Below are positions 1 through 8,214 of a stretch of 10,357 bases of DNA, piece after piece. The position numbers were made by a program, and so were the translations under genes. This stretch comes from Methylococcaceae bacterium (GTDB lineage Bacteria; Pseudomonadota; Gammaproteobacteria; Methylococcales; Methylomonadaceae): contig PMDM01000125.1 of the NCBI GenBank assembly GCA_003155565.1, forward strand, positions 1 to 10,357. Direction: 5' to 3'. The notes beneath the pieces are model-generated. The model saw only the letters and a program-made list of their open reading frames with translations, made no database searches and had not been told where the DNA came from. The stretch's first letter is position 1, and every line of letters starts with the position of its first letter.

Positions 1-51
1 ATACTCCACTTGGTTCGATAAATACTCTACACCATAATCTCAAGCTCATCT

Positions 52-145
52 AATACCAATCCCAATAAGTTCTCATTTTTACCTTCTCCAAAGGGAGAAG
101 GCCAGGATGAGGGGATTCATATAACAACTTTTTGGGATTGGTATT
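52..145. repeat. MITE-like inverted-repeat element, 94 bp
   Basis: Two 20-bp arms (52-71 and 126-145) are inverted copies of each other with one mismatch; the outermost 14 bp (AATACCAATCCCAA at 52-65, reverse complement at 132-145) match perfectly. Inside lies a second perfect hairpin, CCTTCTCC (82-89), loop AAAG, GGAGAAGG (94-101), and CTCAT (72-76) can also pair with ATGAG (107-111), so the whole unit could fold into one long branched hairpin. TCT occurs immediately outside both ends (49-51 and 146-148), a possible 3-bp target duplication, although three bases can match by chance. There is no coding capacity. It lies 31 bp downstream of the aroE stop codon. A non-autonomous transposon relic or a REP-type dispersed repeat are both possible; the structure itself is directly visible. 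Confidence 0.7.
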
Positions 146-176
146 TCTTGGTCTTGGGAAACACGGATTAAATCAG

Positions 177-1031
177 CTATTCCCCTTTAACCTCTGAAAC
201 AAATCGACGTGCGGCATTCAATACGTCTATGACTGGCTGTGTTTGTGGGCGAATTTTTCGCCATAAGAAAAATGCCTCTGCCGCCTGTTCAACCAGCATT
301 CCTAAACCATCCAGACTTTTTTTGGCTTTTTGTTCCACGCCCCAGCGGACAAATGCTGTGGGTCTATTGCCGTAGGCAAGGTCGTAGCACACACCGTCTT
401 TAGCCAATATATCATCTTCAAGCGGGGGTAACTCATCGTTCAAGCTTGCCGATGTCGCATTGATTATCAAGTCGAATTGTTGGCCTTTTAATTCGGCAAA
501 ACCACTACCCTCAACATCGCCAAAGAGACAAAATTCTGCTGCCAAATCACTGGCTTTTTGTCGAGTACGGTTGGCTAGAATGAGTTGGCGCGGGGAACGC
601 TCAAGAATGGGGGCAAGAATGCCTCTACACGCACCGCCTGCGCCCAAAATTAAAATCCTGGATGCCTCCAAGCTAATACCGTGGTTGATTGTCAAGTCCG
701 TAATAAGGCCACAACCATCAGTATTGTCTCCTAATATACGATCATCATCTTGAATTAACAGGGTATTAACGGCTTTACTCAATTCTGCGCGTTTCGTAGT
801 AATATCGGCAAATGCCCAGGCCAGCTCTTTCAATGGCAAGGTACAATTTAAGCCTTTACCACCTTGAGAAAAAAAGGCCTTCACCGATTCCCCGAATCGT
901 TCAGCCGGAATTTCTTGAGCGGTATATTCGATTACTTGTTGGGTTTGTTCCGCAAAAAGCTGATGGATACGCGGCGACTTACTGTGTTTTATTGGATAAC
1001 CAAACACCGCATAACAGTCTTTACCAACCAT
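177..1031 (-). CDS. aroE: shikimate dehydrogenase (NADP+)
   Basis: Reduces 3-dehydroshikimate to shikimate with NADPH, the fourth step of the chorismate pathway to aromatic amino acids and folate; cytosolic. The 284-residue length is normal for the family. Visible signatures are the shikimate-binding HSKSP (16-20), the catalytic lysine K68 in NCTLPLK, GDNTDG (101-106) holding the catalytic partner aspartate (D102 or D105), the glycine-rich NADP loop GAGGACRG (130-137), the NADP-phosphate-selecting NRT (154-156), and the C-terminal GLGMLVEQA segment. Upstream of the ATG an AAAGG ribosome site (1039-1043) stands 7 nt away, which supports this start. A TATAAT hexamer on the minus strand (1075-1080) may be part of its promoter, but I see no good -35 box. 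It appears monocistronic. NADP-specific AroE is favoured over the quinate/shikimate enzyme YdiB because of the NRT motif. Confidence 0.96.
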   Translation of the reverse strand: MVGKDCYAVFGYPIKHSKSPRIHQLFAEQTQQVIEYTAQEIPAERFGESVKAFFSQGGKGLNCTLPLKELAWAFADITTKRAELSKAVNTLLIQDDDRILGDNTDGCGLITDLTINHGISLEASRILILGAGGACRGILAPILERSPRQLILANRTRQKASDLAAEFCLFGDVEGSGFAELKGQQFDLIINATSASLNDELPPLEDDILAKDGVCYDLAYGNRPTAFVRWGVEQKAKKSLDGLGMLVEQAAEAFFLWRKIRPQTQPVIDVLNAARRFVSEVKGE

Positions 1032-1149
1032 GTTTATACCTTTGTTATTAGAGATTGTTCTATAAGATTAGTACATTATAGTGATAACTTAAACAACAGC
1101 ATTCAATCTAAAACTCTTAGTACAAGAAGATAATCACAAAATACTTAAA

Positions 1150-1263
1150 ACTTGTGATTCCGATCATGGTTCGGCAAGGTTATCCTGAGCATAGCCGAAG
1201 AACTCACCACAAGTAGAATCAACGAGTTACCCTTCGTCCTGAGCCCTTCGATAAACTCAGGAG
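1150..1263. repeat. pair of REP-like palindromic repeat units
   Basis: Unit 1 has TTCGGC (1170-1175) pairing with GCCGAA (1194-1199) around a loop containing TCCTGAGC (1183-1190). Unit 2 has TCCTGAG (1237-1243) pairing with CTCAGGA (1256-1262) across a 12-nt loop, with CTTCG on both sides of the first arm. TCCTGAGC recurs in both units (1183-1190 and 1237-1244). ACTTGTG (1150-1156) and CACAAGT (1208-1214) form another inverted pair enclosing unit 1. The wording (ttcg..aaactcagga, ccttcgtcctgagc) resembles dispersed extragenic palindromes common in proteobacterial genomes; that family assignment is from memory and would need a genome-wide search. Confidence 0.6.
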
Positions 1264-1345
1264 AGTCCTATCAAAGAACTTAAACTGAGATTCCTTAACT
1301 AAACTGAATTGTTCCCAAAGCCATAATCCAGAAAATGGAGCAAAA

Positions 1346-1370
1346 AAATAGCCGCATTGTGCGGCTATTT
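1346..1370 (-). terminator. rho-independent terminator of the PuuD-like gene
   Basis: An 11-bp perfect stem (1346-1356 with 1360-1370, core AGCCGCA/TGCGGCT) closes a 3-nt loop. Read on the minus strand the right arm runs into seven consecutive T (plus-strand A at 1342-1348). It begins 20 nt after the stop codon of the minus-strand gene at 1390, the expected place for its terminator. Confidence 0.93.
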
Positions 1371-1389
1371 CTATACACATCAGTTAATG

Positions 1390-2091
1390 TTACTTGATAA
1401 AATCGACAATCAGAAACAAGATAACTGTCAATCCTAAGCCGCAGTGGATCACGCCTTTAACACTGCTATAAGGCCCCATTTTTCCTGCGGGTGGAAGTTT
1501 ACTTAAGAAACCGACATTTTTTAGCGCCGGATACGCACCGTTGTATTCCAACGCCAGAATAATTGTGGCGGCAATGAGGAAAGACAACATATTAAAACCG
1601 TGTGGAAAGTGCGTTGAAGCCCCCATAAAATACAGCATAGGAACGGAGAATAAAGCGTTCGTCCGCGATGCTAATCCCGCTGCTGCCAACGCGCCAGCCG
1701 CTTCAGGCAACGCTTGTCCGCCATTGGCAACCTGGGTAGCGGAAGCAATGACTATCTTTTGGTTTGGCCAGATGATTAACCAGACATTTGTAAACATGAT
1801 GATCGCCAAGAGTGCGCCGATATAAATATCCAACGACTGGCCGCTCCCACGAATACCCATAATCCCGAGTCCCGTCAGCAAGGTTAACACAGCGCCCCAA
1901 CGAAACCACCACAGTGCCCGTGGCACCAGTTTTTGTATGGCATCGGATTTTGCGCCGCCATCGGCTTCTTTAAAATATTCGCCCTGGACAAAGTTAAAGT
2001 AATAAAGCAGCCCTATCCAGGTAACTCCAGCTAGCAAATGCCCCCAGCGCAGCAGCATTTCATAAAAGTGAATATCTTTAAATAATTCCAT
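1390..2091 (-). CDS. short PuuD-type (urate hydroxylase N-terminal domain-like) membrane protein
   Basis: An integral inner-membrane protein of 233 residues with about five to six hydrophobic helices (roughly 12-34, 62-80, 88-108, 145-158, 166-183, 212-231). It resembles the membrane domain of PuuD urate hydroxylase (DUF989/Urate_ox_N): RWGHLLAGVTWIG near residues 15-27, ALWWFRWGA (59-67), a TNVWLIIWPNQK block (101-112), and SRTNALFSVPMLYFM (142-156) ahead of H161 and H164. Full PuuD proteins are much longer, with more helices and a C-terminal cytochrome c domain; no CxxCH motif exists here. Histidines H18, H161, H164 and H216 lie in or near helices and could bind heme, but this is inference. 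A GAGG ribosome site (2099-2102) is 7 nt before the ATG. It lies 92 bp downstream of hemB on the same strand and is followed by a terminator. No purine-catabolism gene is nearby, so urate oxidation is not supported by context and the activity is unknown. Confidence 0.72.
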   Translation of the reverse strand: MELFKDIHFYEMLLRWGHLLAGVTWIGLLYYFNFVQGEYFKEADGGAKSDAIQKLVPRALWWFRWGAVLTLLTGLGIMGIRGSGQSLDIYIGALLAIIMFTNVWLIIWPNQKIVIASATQVANGGQALPEAAGALAAAGLASRTNALFSVPMLYFMGASTHFPHGFNMLSFLIAATIILALEYNGAYPALKNVGFLSKLPPAGKMGPYSSVKGVIHCGLGLTVILFLIVDFIK

Positions 2092-2183
2092 AGCAATACC
2101 TCATTTGTAATGTTGTTATTGATTTATAGCACACCCTTCGTTGTGATAGTGCCTTGAAGATAATTTTTGTCTAGGTAAACCTC

Positions 2184-3376
<1,193 letters not shown>

Positions 3377-4012
3377 ATGAAAACAAAACAATATAAAGCA
3401 CTAGGTTTATTCGTCGTAATACTAAGCCTGTTATCTGCAACTGGCGCAAAGGCTTCAGACTTATTGCCGCCCCAAGTGGCTATACAAGAGGCTTCAGACA
3501 AACTCCAACAAAAGTTGCAGGATAAGGCGTTTAGCCAAAATTTTGCTCAAGTTGCCCAATTTGTTGACCAAACCATCTACCCGCATACTGATTTCGACAA
3601 AATTTCCGAGTTAGTTTTAGGTAAATTGTGGAATACTGCAAGCAGTGATGAGCAAACACGTTTCAAACACGAGTTTCAAACCCTATTGGTGCGGACTTAT
3701 TCCCGTGCCTTTGTGGAATTTAAAGACTGGACAGTACGCTTTCTGCCGATAGAAATGGCAAGCGGCTCTAACAAAGTCGTTGTGAAGACGGAAGTTTTGC
3801 AACCTGGACTGCAACCCATCAGCGTAAATTACCGCATGTTGTTGAGTAATGGCAGATGGAAAGCTTACGACATCATGATCGAAGGTGTCAGCTTGGTAAC
3901 TAACTACCGCTCAACGTTCAGCAATGAAGTCAAGACCAAAGGCTCATTGGCAGCAGTGATTGATGGGCTGGCGAAGCGTAACGCAGAAGCACTGGCCGCC
4001 AAAAACTCCTGA
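3377..4012 (+). CDS. MlaC/Ttg2D-family periplasmic lipid-binding protein (orphan)
   Basis: Family members carry phospholipids between the outer-membrane MlaA complex and the inner-membrane MlaFEDB transporter. This protein has 211 residues: a Sec signal peptide (1-26, hydrophobic core LGLFVVILSLLSA, cleavage after AKA), then one MlaC/Tol_Tol_Ttg2 domain. Recognisable blocks are the TIYPHTDFDKISELVLGKLW segment, the F/LVRTYSRAF stretch near residue 111, and NGRWKAYDIMIEGVSLVTNYRSTF near 155-178, the most conserved part of the family. An AGAGGG ribosome site (3367-3372) sits 4 nt before the ATG. The usual partners mlaF, mlaE, mlaD and mlaB are absent; it stands alone between hemB and cmoB. A second paralogue such as the hopanoid-associated HpnM is therefore a real alternative to MlaC itself, so I give no symbol. 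Confidence 0.85.
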   Translation: MKTKQYKALGLFVVILSLLSATGAKASDLLPPQVAIQEASDKLQQKLQDKAFSQNFAQVAQFVDQTIYPHTDFDKISELVLGKLWNTASSDEQTRFKHEFQTLLVRTYSRAFVEFKDWTVRFLPIEMASGSNKVVVKTEVLQPGLQPISVNYRMLLSNGRWKAYDIMIEGVSLVTNYRSTFSNEVKTKGSLAAVIDGLAKRNAEALAAKNS

Positions 4013-4027
4013 TATTTCTTTGGAAAG

Positions 4028-4054
4028 CTATCCCTTCCTATGAGGGAGGGATAG
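4028..4054 (+). terminator. possible terminator hairpin after the mlaC-like gene
   Basis: An 11-bp stem (4028-4038 with 4044-4054, one G-U pair, core CTATCCC/GGGATAG) closes a 5-nt TATGA loop 15 nt after the stop codon. There is no real T-tract behind it on either strand, so it may be a weak or Rho-assisted terminator, an mRNA 3'-end stabiliser or another dispersed palindrome. Confidence 0.45.
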
Positions 4055-4105
4055 TAAACAATTTGTAGCACAAACCGCTTATCCTCAAATCCATCGTTTC
4101 GTAAA

Positions 4106-4120
4106 CTGGATGCTATCCAG
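4106..4120 (+). other. small hairpin in the cmoB leader
   Basis: A perfect 6-bp stem, CTGGAT (4106-4111) with ATCCAG (4115-4120) and a GCT loop, ends 16 nt before the cmoB GTG. No Shine-Dalgarno sequence is visible between it and the start codon. Its role is unknown; it could be chance or part of a structured leader. Confidence 0.35.
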
Positions 4121-4136
4121 CGCAACATTCCATTAA

Positions 4137-5120
4137 GTGATTGATTATAAGCCATTATGCCATGCTCTTCGGTCTGCCAAAGCAGATGTGTGGGCAGATC
4201 TCTTACCGCAACAAATCAGCGCCGCATTCGATCACACCCGTCATGGACATTTGGCAACATGGCAATCTCTGATAAAAAACCTGCCGGAATTTTCCACATC
4301 GCAACGCATCTTGGATGCAGATACTGTGCAAATAGGCTCTGCGAATGACCTAACCAAGCTGGCAAAGACAACACTGGAAACCCAATTAAAAAGCCTGCAT
4401 CCCTGGCGAAAAGGCCCTTACGAGTTATTCGGCATTAACGTTGATGCCGAATGGCGTTCAGACTGGAAGTGGCAACGCGTCGAAAAACATATTTCTCCGC
4501 TCAAACACCGCCTGGTGCTAGATGTGGGCTGTGGCAATGGTTATTACTGCTGGCGTATGCTGGGTAGCCAAGCCAAAATGGTGGTCGGCATTGATCCCAT
4601 GTTACTTAATGTAATGCAATTCCAGTTCATACGAAAACTACATGGCGGAGAACCACCTGTCTTCGTGCTGCCATTAGGCATAGAAGATCTACCTTATGGC
4701 ATGAAAGCGTTTGATACCGTGTTTTCTATGGGCGTGTTTTATCACCGCCGCTCGCCTATCGACCACTTGCTGGAATTAAGGGATAGCCTTGTACCCGGTG
4801 GTGAACTCATTCTGGAAACACTAGTGATTGATGGCGGATTAGGCGAAACACTAGTCCCTGAAGACCGCTATGCAAAAATGCGTAATGTTTGGTTTCTGCC
4901 TAGCTGCCCAACTTTGATGAGCTGGTTAAGCCGTTGTGGATTTACAAATAGCCGCCTTGTTGACATCACCACAACCACAACGGAAGAACAGCGAAGTACG
5001 GAATGGATGACTTTTCATTCACTAAGCGATCATCTAGCCCCGGACAATCCCATACTGACTTGCGAAGGTCTCCCCGCCCCTAAAAGAGCTATTTTCATTG
5101 CACAATCGGAAAATTCTTAA
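4137..5120 (+). CDS. cmoB: tRNA U34 carboxymethyltransferase
   Basis: Transfers the carboxymethyl group of carboxy-S-adenosylmethionine to 5-hydroxyuridine 34 in tRNA, giving cmo5U, which widens wobble decoding. At 327 residues it matches the 323-residue E. coli enzyme. The cofactor pocket is intact: K92 in PWRKGPY, W106 and K111 in EWRSDWKW, the Rossmann loop LDVGCGNGYY (128-137), GIDP (151-154), M198 and Y202 in FSMGVFYHRRSP, and R317 in APKRAIFIA. RYAKMRNVWFLPS and TTTTEEQRSTEWM are further family blocks. The start is GTG; an in-frame TAA immediately precedes it, and the first residues MID equal those of E. coli CmoB, so the start is well fixed despite the lack of a clear ribosome site. 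The partner gene cmoA, which makes the cofactor and often sits upstream, is not in the window. Flanking hairpins suggest its own transcript. Confidence 0.97.
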   Translation: MIDYKPLCHALRSAKADVWADLLPQQISAAFDHTRHGHLATWQSLIKNLPEFSTSQRILDADTVQIGSANDLTKLAKTTLETQLKSLHPWRKGPYELFGINVDAEWRSDWKWQRVEKHISPLKHRLVLDVGCGNGYYCWRMLGSQAKMVVGIDPMLLNVMQFQFIRKLHGGEPPVFVLPLGIEDLPYGMKAFDTVFSMGVFYHRRSPIDHLLELRDSLVPGGELILETLVIDGGLGETLVPEDRYAKMRNVWFLPSCPTLMSWLSRCGFTNSRLVDITTTTTEEQRSTEWMTFHSLSDHLAPDNPILTCEGLPAPKRAIFIAQSENS

Positions 5121-5152
5121 CAAATACAAAAACAGCAAATCACAATACTAGA

Positions 5153-5196
5153 GATAAGTTGGGGGGCCAACAATTTATTAATTCTTGAACCTTATC
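5153..5196 (+). other. G-rich structured segment between cmoB and pilB
   Basis: GTTGG (5158-5162) pairs with CCAAC (5167-5171) around GGGG, inside a run of six G (5161-5166), and GATAAG (5153-5158) can pair with CTTATC (5191-5196). It begins 33 nt after the cmoB stop and could act as a weak terminator (AT-rich sequence follows) or as part of the region upstream of the pilB promoter; the 3' part overlaps that promoter's -35 box. Function not determined. Confidence 0.35.
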
Positions 5197-5213
5197 CCCC
5201 TTTCATCTATATT
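5185..5213 (+). promoter_or_regulatory. sigma70-type promoter of the pilB operon
   Basis: TTGAAC (5185-5190) and TATATT (5208-5213) are separated by exactly 17 bp, each close to the -35 and -10 consensus. Transcription would start near 5220, giving a leader of about 25 nt before the pilB ATG. I see no sigma54 -24/-12 pair here. Confidence 0.65.
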
Positions 5214-5234
5214 CATTAGACACTATCATTAGTT

Positions 5235-5246
5235 ATGAGATCTCAT
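5235..5246. other. 12-bp perfect palindrome over the pilB start codon
   Basis: ATGAGATCTCAT is its own reverse complement and contains the first two bases of the pilB ATG (5245-5247), along with the weak GAGA ribosome site (5237-5240). With no loop it is unlikely to be a stable RNA hairpin; it could be a protein-binding site or chance. Confidence 0.4.
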
Positions 5247-6957
5247 GGCAACAGCAACAACAGATTTTCATTTTAGCGGGCTTGCAAAATGCCTAATTCA
5301 CGAAGGCCTGTTAACGGAAAAGGACGCTAAAACCTACATTCAAGAAGCCCAAAAACACAAGGTCTCCCTGATAAGCTATTTAGTTTCCAACAAGTTAGTC
5401 GATAGTAGGACTATAGCCGCAAAAGCATCGACCGAATTCGGTGTACCATTTTTTGATCTGGATGCAATCGATCCTCGCAACTTGCCTATTAATCTGGTCA
5501 AAGAAAAACTCATCCGCAAGTACAGTGCCCTGCCCCTGTTGAAACGTGGCAAAACCTTGTTCATTGGCATATCCGATCCGACCAATACCCTAGGTTTAGA
5601 CGACATTAAATTCCAAAGCTTGCTCAATCTCGAAACCGTTTTGGTAGAGGAAAACAAGCTGCTTAAGGTCATCGAGACTGCCCTGGAAGCCGTCGATACG
5701 ACGATGGCTGACCTTATGGATACTGATCTCGATAACCTGAGTGTAATCGGTGGCGAAGAAGAGCTTGCAAAAAATGATGTCAACACCGAGATTGACGATG
5801 CCCCGATCGTGCGATTCGTCAATAAGATTTTACTGGATGCCATCAAAAAAGGGGCTTCCGACATCCACCTCGAACCCTATGAAAAAAACTTTCGCATCCG
5901 CTACAGATCGGATGGCATATTGCACCAAGTAGCAAGCCCACCGGCAAATATATCCAACCGCATCATCTCCAGAATTAAAGTGATGTCCAAAATGGACATC
6001 GCAGAACGCCGGGTTCCGCAAGATGGCCGTATCAAGATGATATTGTCCAGAACCCGTGCGATTGATTTTCGTGTCAACACTTGCCCTACACTATTTGGTG
6101 AAAAAGTGGTGCTGCGTATTTTGGATCCTACCAGCGCCCAAATTGGTATCGAAAAACTGGGTTTTGAACCCGAGCAACAGGCAGTCTTTCTCAACGCCAT
6201 AAATAAGCCTTATGGATTGGTTCTTGTAACCGGGCCCACAGGTAGCGGTAAAACAGTTACCCTCTATACTGGCTTAAATATTCTCAATAAGATGGAAAGT
6301 AATATCTCCACGGCCGAAGACCCTGTGGAAATTACCGTAGAAGGCATTAATCAGGTCAACGTTAATGTTAAGTCGGGATTGACCTTTGCCAATGCCTTAC
6401 GGGCATTTTTGCGGCAAGATCCAGACATTATCATGGTTGGTGAGATTCGTGACCTGGAAACCGCCGAAATTGCCGTAAAAGCTGCGCAAACCGGTCACTT
6501 AGTGATGTCTACCTTACACACCAATGATGCGCCGCAAACATTGAACCGGCTGATGCAAATGGGCATTGCGCCTTTTAATATTGTATCGGCGGTTAATTTG
6601 ATAATGGCACAGCGTTTAGCCAGGCGATTGTGTGAACATTGTAAAAAGCCAGCGACCTTACCCGATAATGTGCTTTTATCCATAGGTTTTAAGGAAGACG
6701 AACTAAAAACCCTAACGATCTATGGGGCGGTGGGCTGTGAACTCTGTACGAATGGTTATAAAGGCAGGGTCGGTATCTATCAGGTTATGACCTTGAGTGA
6801 AAAAATGCGCGGCCTGATACTTGAAGGCGGCAACGCCATGCAACTGGCAGAACAAGCAAAATCTGAGGGCATTAATGATTTACGCGCATCAGGTTTAAAT
6901 AAGGTTAGGCTGGGCGTTACCAGCATCGAAGAAATTGATAGAGTGACCAAGGAATAG
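5245..6957 (+). CDS. pilB: type IV pilus assembly ATPase PilB
   Basis: Cytoplasmic hexameric AAA-like secretion ATPase that powers pilus extension by turning the PilC platform. 570 residues, the usual length. Domain order: an N-terminal T2SSE_N/MshEN-like domain (about 10-140; some relatives bind c-di-GMP here, unproven for this one), an acidic linker, the N2 domain (about 185-300), then the ATPase core. Motifs: Walker A GPTGSGKT (330-337), Asp box around AEDPVEI (357-363), Walker B DIIMVGEIRD (394-403) with catalytic E400, His box TGHLVMSTLH (416-425), and the zinc-binding tetracysteine C463, C466, C498, C501 that separates PilB/GspE from the retraction ATPase PilT. First gene of the pilBCD-coaE-zapD operon, behind a sigma70-like promoter. 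GspE is the alternative but lacks this context. Confidence 0.97.
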   Translation: MATATTDFHFSGLAKCLIHEGLLTEKDAKTYIQEAQKHKVSLISYLVSNKLVDSRTIAAKASTEFGVPFFDLDAIDPRNLPINLVKEKLIRKYSALPLLKRGKTLFIGISDPTNTLGLDDIKFQSLLNLETVLVEENKLLKVIETALEAVDTTMADLMDTDLDNLSVIGGEEELAKNDVNTEIDDAPIVRFVNKILLDAIKKGASDIHLEPYEKNFRIRYRSDGILHQVASPPANISNRIISRIKVMSKMDIAERRVPQDGRIKMILSRTRAIDFRVNTCPTLFGEKVVLRILDPTSAQIGIEKLGFEPEQQAVFLNAINKPYGLVLVTGPTGSGKTVTLYTGLNILNKMESNISTAEDPVEITVEGINQVNVNVKSGLTFANALRAFLRQDPDIIMVGEIRDLETAEIAVKAAQTGHLVMSTLHTNDAPQTLNRLMQMGIAPFNIVSAVNLIMAQRLARRLCEHCKKPATLPDNVLLSIGFKEDELKTLTIYGAVGCELCTNGYKGRVGIYQVMTLSEKMRGLILEGGNAMQLAEQAKSEGINDLRASGLNKVRLGVTSIEEIDRVTKE

Positions 6958-6959
6958 CA

Positions 6960-8180
6960 ATGGCTGAACAAACTGAACAACTGGATTTTATCTGGGAAGG
7001 GAAAGACAAAAACGGGAGAATAAACAAAGGTGTTTTCCCTGCGAAAAGCGAAGCGGTTGCCAAGGCGGAGTTGCGGCGGCAAGGCTACCGGGTAACCAAA
7101 ATCAAAGCTAAAAGTAAACCCCTGTTTAAAAGCAGGCCTAAGCCTATCACCCCAGGTGATATTGCGGTCTTTTCAAGACAGTTAGCCACCATGCTCAAGG
7201 CCGGTGTACCTCTAGTTCAATCCTTTGATATTGTTGGCAAAGGCAATGAAAATCAAAGTATGCAGGATCTATTGCTGGGCATTAAAGCAGACATAGAAGG
7301 CGGCGACACCTTATCTGAAGCGCTCAACAGGAGACCGCTCTATTTTGACGAATTGTTTTGCAATCTGGTTGAAGCGGGCGAACAGGCTGGGGTACTAGAA
7401 ACACTGCTGGACAAAATCGCCACTTACAAAGAAAAAACCGAGTCCATGAAGAAAAAAATCAAAAAGGCCCTGACCTACCCGATAGCGGTGGTCGCTGTGG
7501 CTTTTATTGTAACAACCATCCTGTTGATTTTTGTAGTGCCTGTGTTTGAAGATTTGTTTAAGAGTTTTGGTGCCGATTTGCCCTCATTCACAAAAATGGT
7601 TATTTCTATGTCGGAATGGATGCAGGAATACTGGTGGATCGTTATCGCATCTGTAGTCGGCACTGTTTATACATTCGGTTATTTCAAGAAACGTTCCAGA
7701 AAGTTTTGTCACTTCCTAGACAGGACACTATTAAAACTCCCCGTCGTTGGCCTGATTATGAACAAGTCCGCCATCGCACGTTTTTCTAGAACCTTATCAA
7801 CCATGTCAGCAGCCGGTGTTCCCTTAGTTGACGCATTACAGTCGGTTGCCGGTGCTTGCGGTAACATTATCTATTCCGATGCTGTTTTAAAAATGCGCGA
7901 AGAAGTCGCCACAGGTCAGCGGCTTCAGTTTGCCATGAGCCAAGCACAACTGTTCCCCCACATGGTGCAACAAATGATTGCTATTGGTGAAGAATCCGGC
8001 TCTATTGATGCCATGCTAGCCAAAGTGGCTGATTTTTATGAAGAAGAAGTTGATAATCTGGTCGATAATCTGAGCAGCTTAATGGAACCCATCATCATGG
8101 TTATCTTAGGGATTCTGGTCGGCGGTTTGATTGTCGCCATGTATCTACCTATCTTCAAAATGGGTGCTGCTGTTGGCTAA
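6960..8180 (+). CDS. pilC: type IV pilus inner-membrane platform protein PilC
   Basis: Polytopic inner-membrane protein (GspF family) that couples the PilB motor to insertion or removal of pilin subunits. 406 residues, normal length. Two homologous T2SSF domains are visible, about 69-192 and 271-393, with matching blocks FSRQLATMLKAGVPLVQSFD (71-90) and FSRTLSTMSAAGVPLVDALQ (275-294), each followed by a conserved glutamate-glycine pattern (VEAGEQAGVLE; IAIGEESGSID). Hydrophobic segments lie near 174-195, 224-241 and 376-397. The gene begins 2 nt after pilB, with an AAGGA ribosome site (6949-6953) inside the end of pilB, so the two are almost certainly co-transcribed. Confidence 0.97.
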   Translation: MAEQTEQLDFIWEGKDKNGRINKGVFPAKSEAVAKAELRRQGYRVTKIKAKSKPLFKSRPKPITPGDIAVFSRQLATMLKAGVPLVQSFDIVGKGNENQSMQDLLLGIKADIEGGDTLSEALNRRPLYFDELFCNLVEAGEQAGVLETLLDKIATYKEKTESMKKKIKKALTYPIAVVAVAFIVTTILLIFVVPVFEDLFKSFGADLPSFTKMVISMSEWMQEYWWIVIASVVGTVYTFGYFKKRSRKFCHFLDRTLLKLPVVGLIMNKSAIARFSRTLSTMSAAGVPLVDALQSVAGACGNIIYSDAVLKMREEVATGQRLQFAMSQAQLFPHMVQQMIAIGEESGSIDAMLAKVADFYEEEVDNLVDNLSSLMEPIIMVILGILVGGLIVAMYLPIFKMGAAVG

Positions 8181-8214
8181 CATACTGAATTTTTTATAAA
8201 AACTAAAGAAAGTA

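Larger units (their letters stand above)
1032..1389. other. gene-free gap with aroE leader, REP-like repeats and terminator
   Basis: This 358-bp stretch has no credible gene. The first ~100 bp are AT-rich and should hold the aroE promoter (minus strand). The middle (about 1150-1263) contains palindromic REP-like units, and 1346-1370 is a rho-independent terminator for the gene to the right; the latter two are listed separately. Short open frames across it have no ribosome site or recognisable product. Confidence 0.7.

Noticed and set aside
460..1133. Plus-strand open frames opposite aroE and into its upstream gap
   Set aside because: They lie antisense to a clearly recognisable gene or over AT-rich leader sequence, have no family signature and no ribosome site.
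2126..2160. Terminator between hemB and the PuuD-like gene
   Set aside because: Only a 4-bp CACA/TGTG pairing can be found, with no usable T-tract, so read-through is more likely.
5158..5171. G-run hairpin as a firm cmoB terminator or G-quadruplex
   Set aside because: The stem is only 5 bp with no T-tract, and there is just one G-run on this strand, so neither can be claimed; kept only as a low-confidence structured segment.
5121..5244. Sigma54 promoter upstream of pilB
   Set aside because: No GG-N10-GC pair with proper -24/-12 context; the TTGAAC-17-TATATT sigma70 promoter is better supported.
5376..6200. Minus-strand open frames inside pilB
   Set aside because: Low-complexity, serine-rich or unrecognisable translations antisense to strongly conserved ATPase coding sequence.
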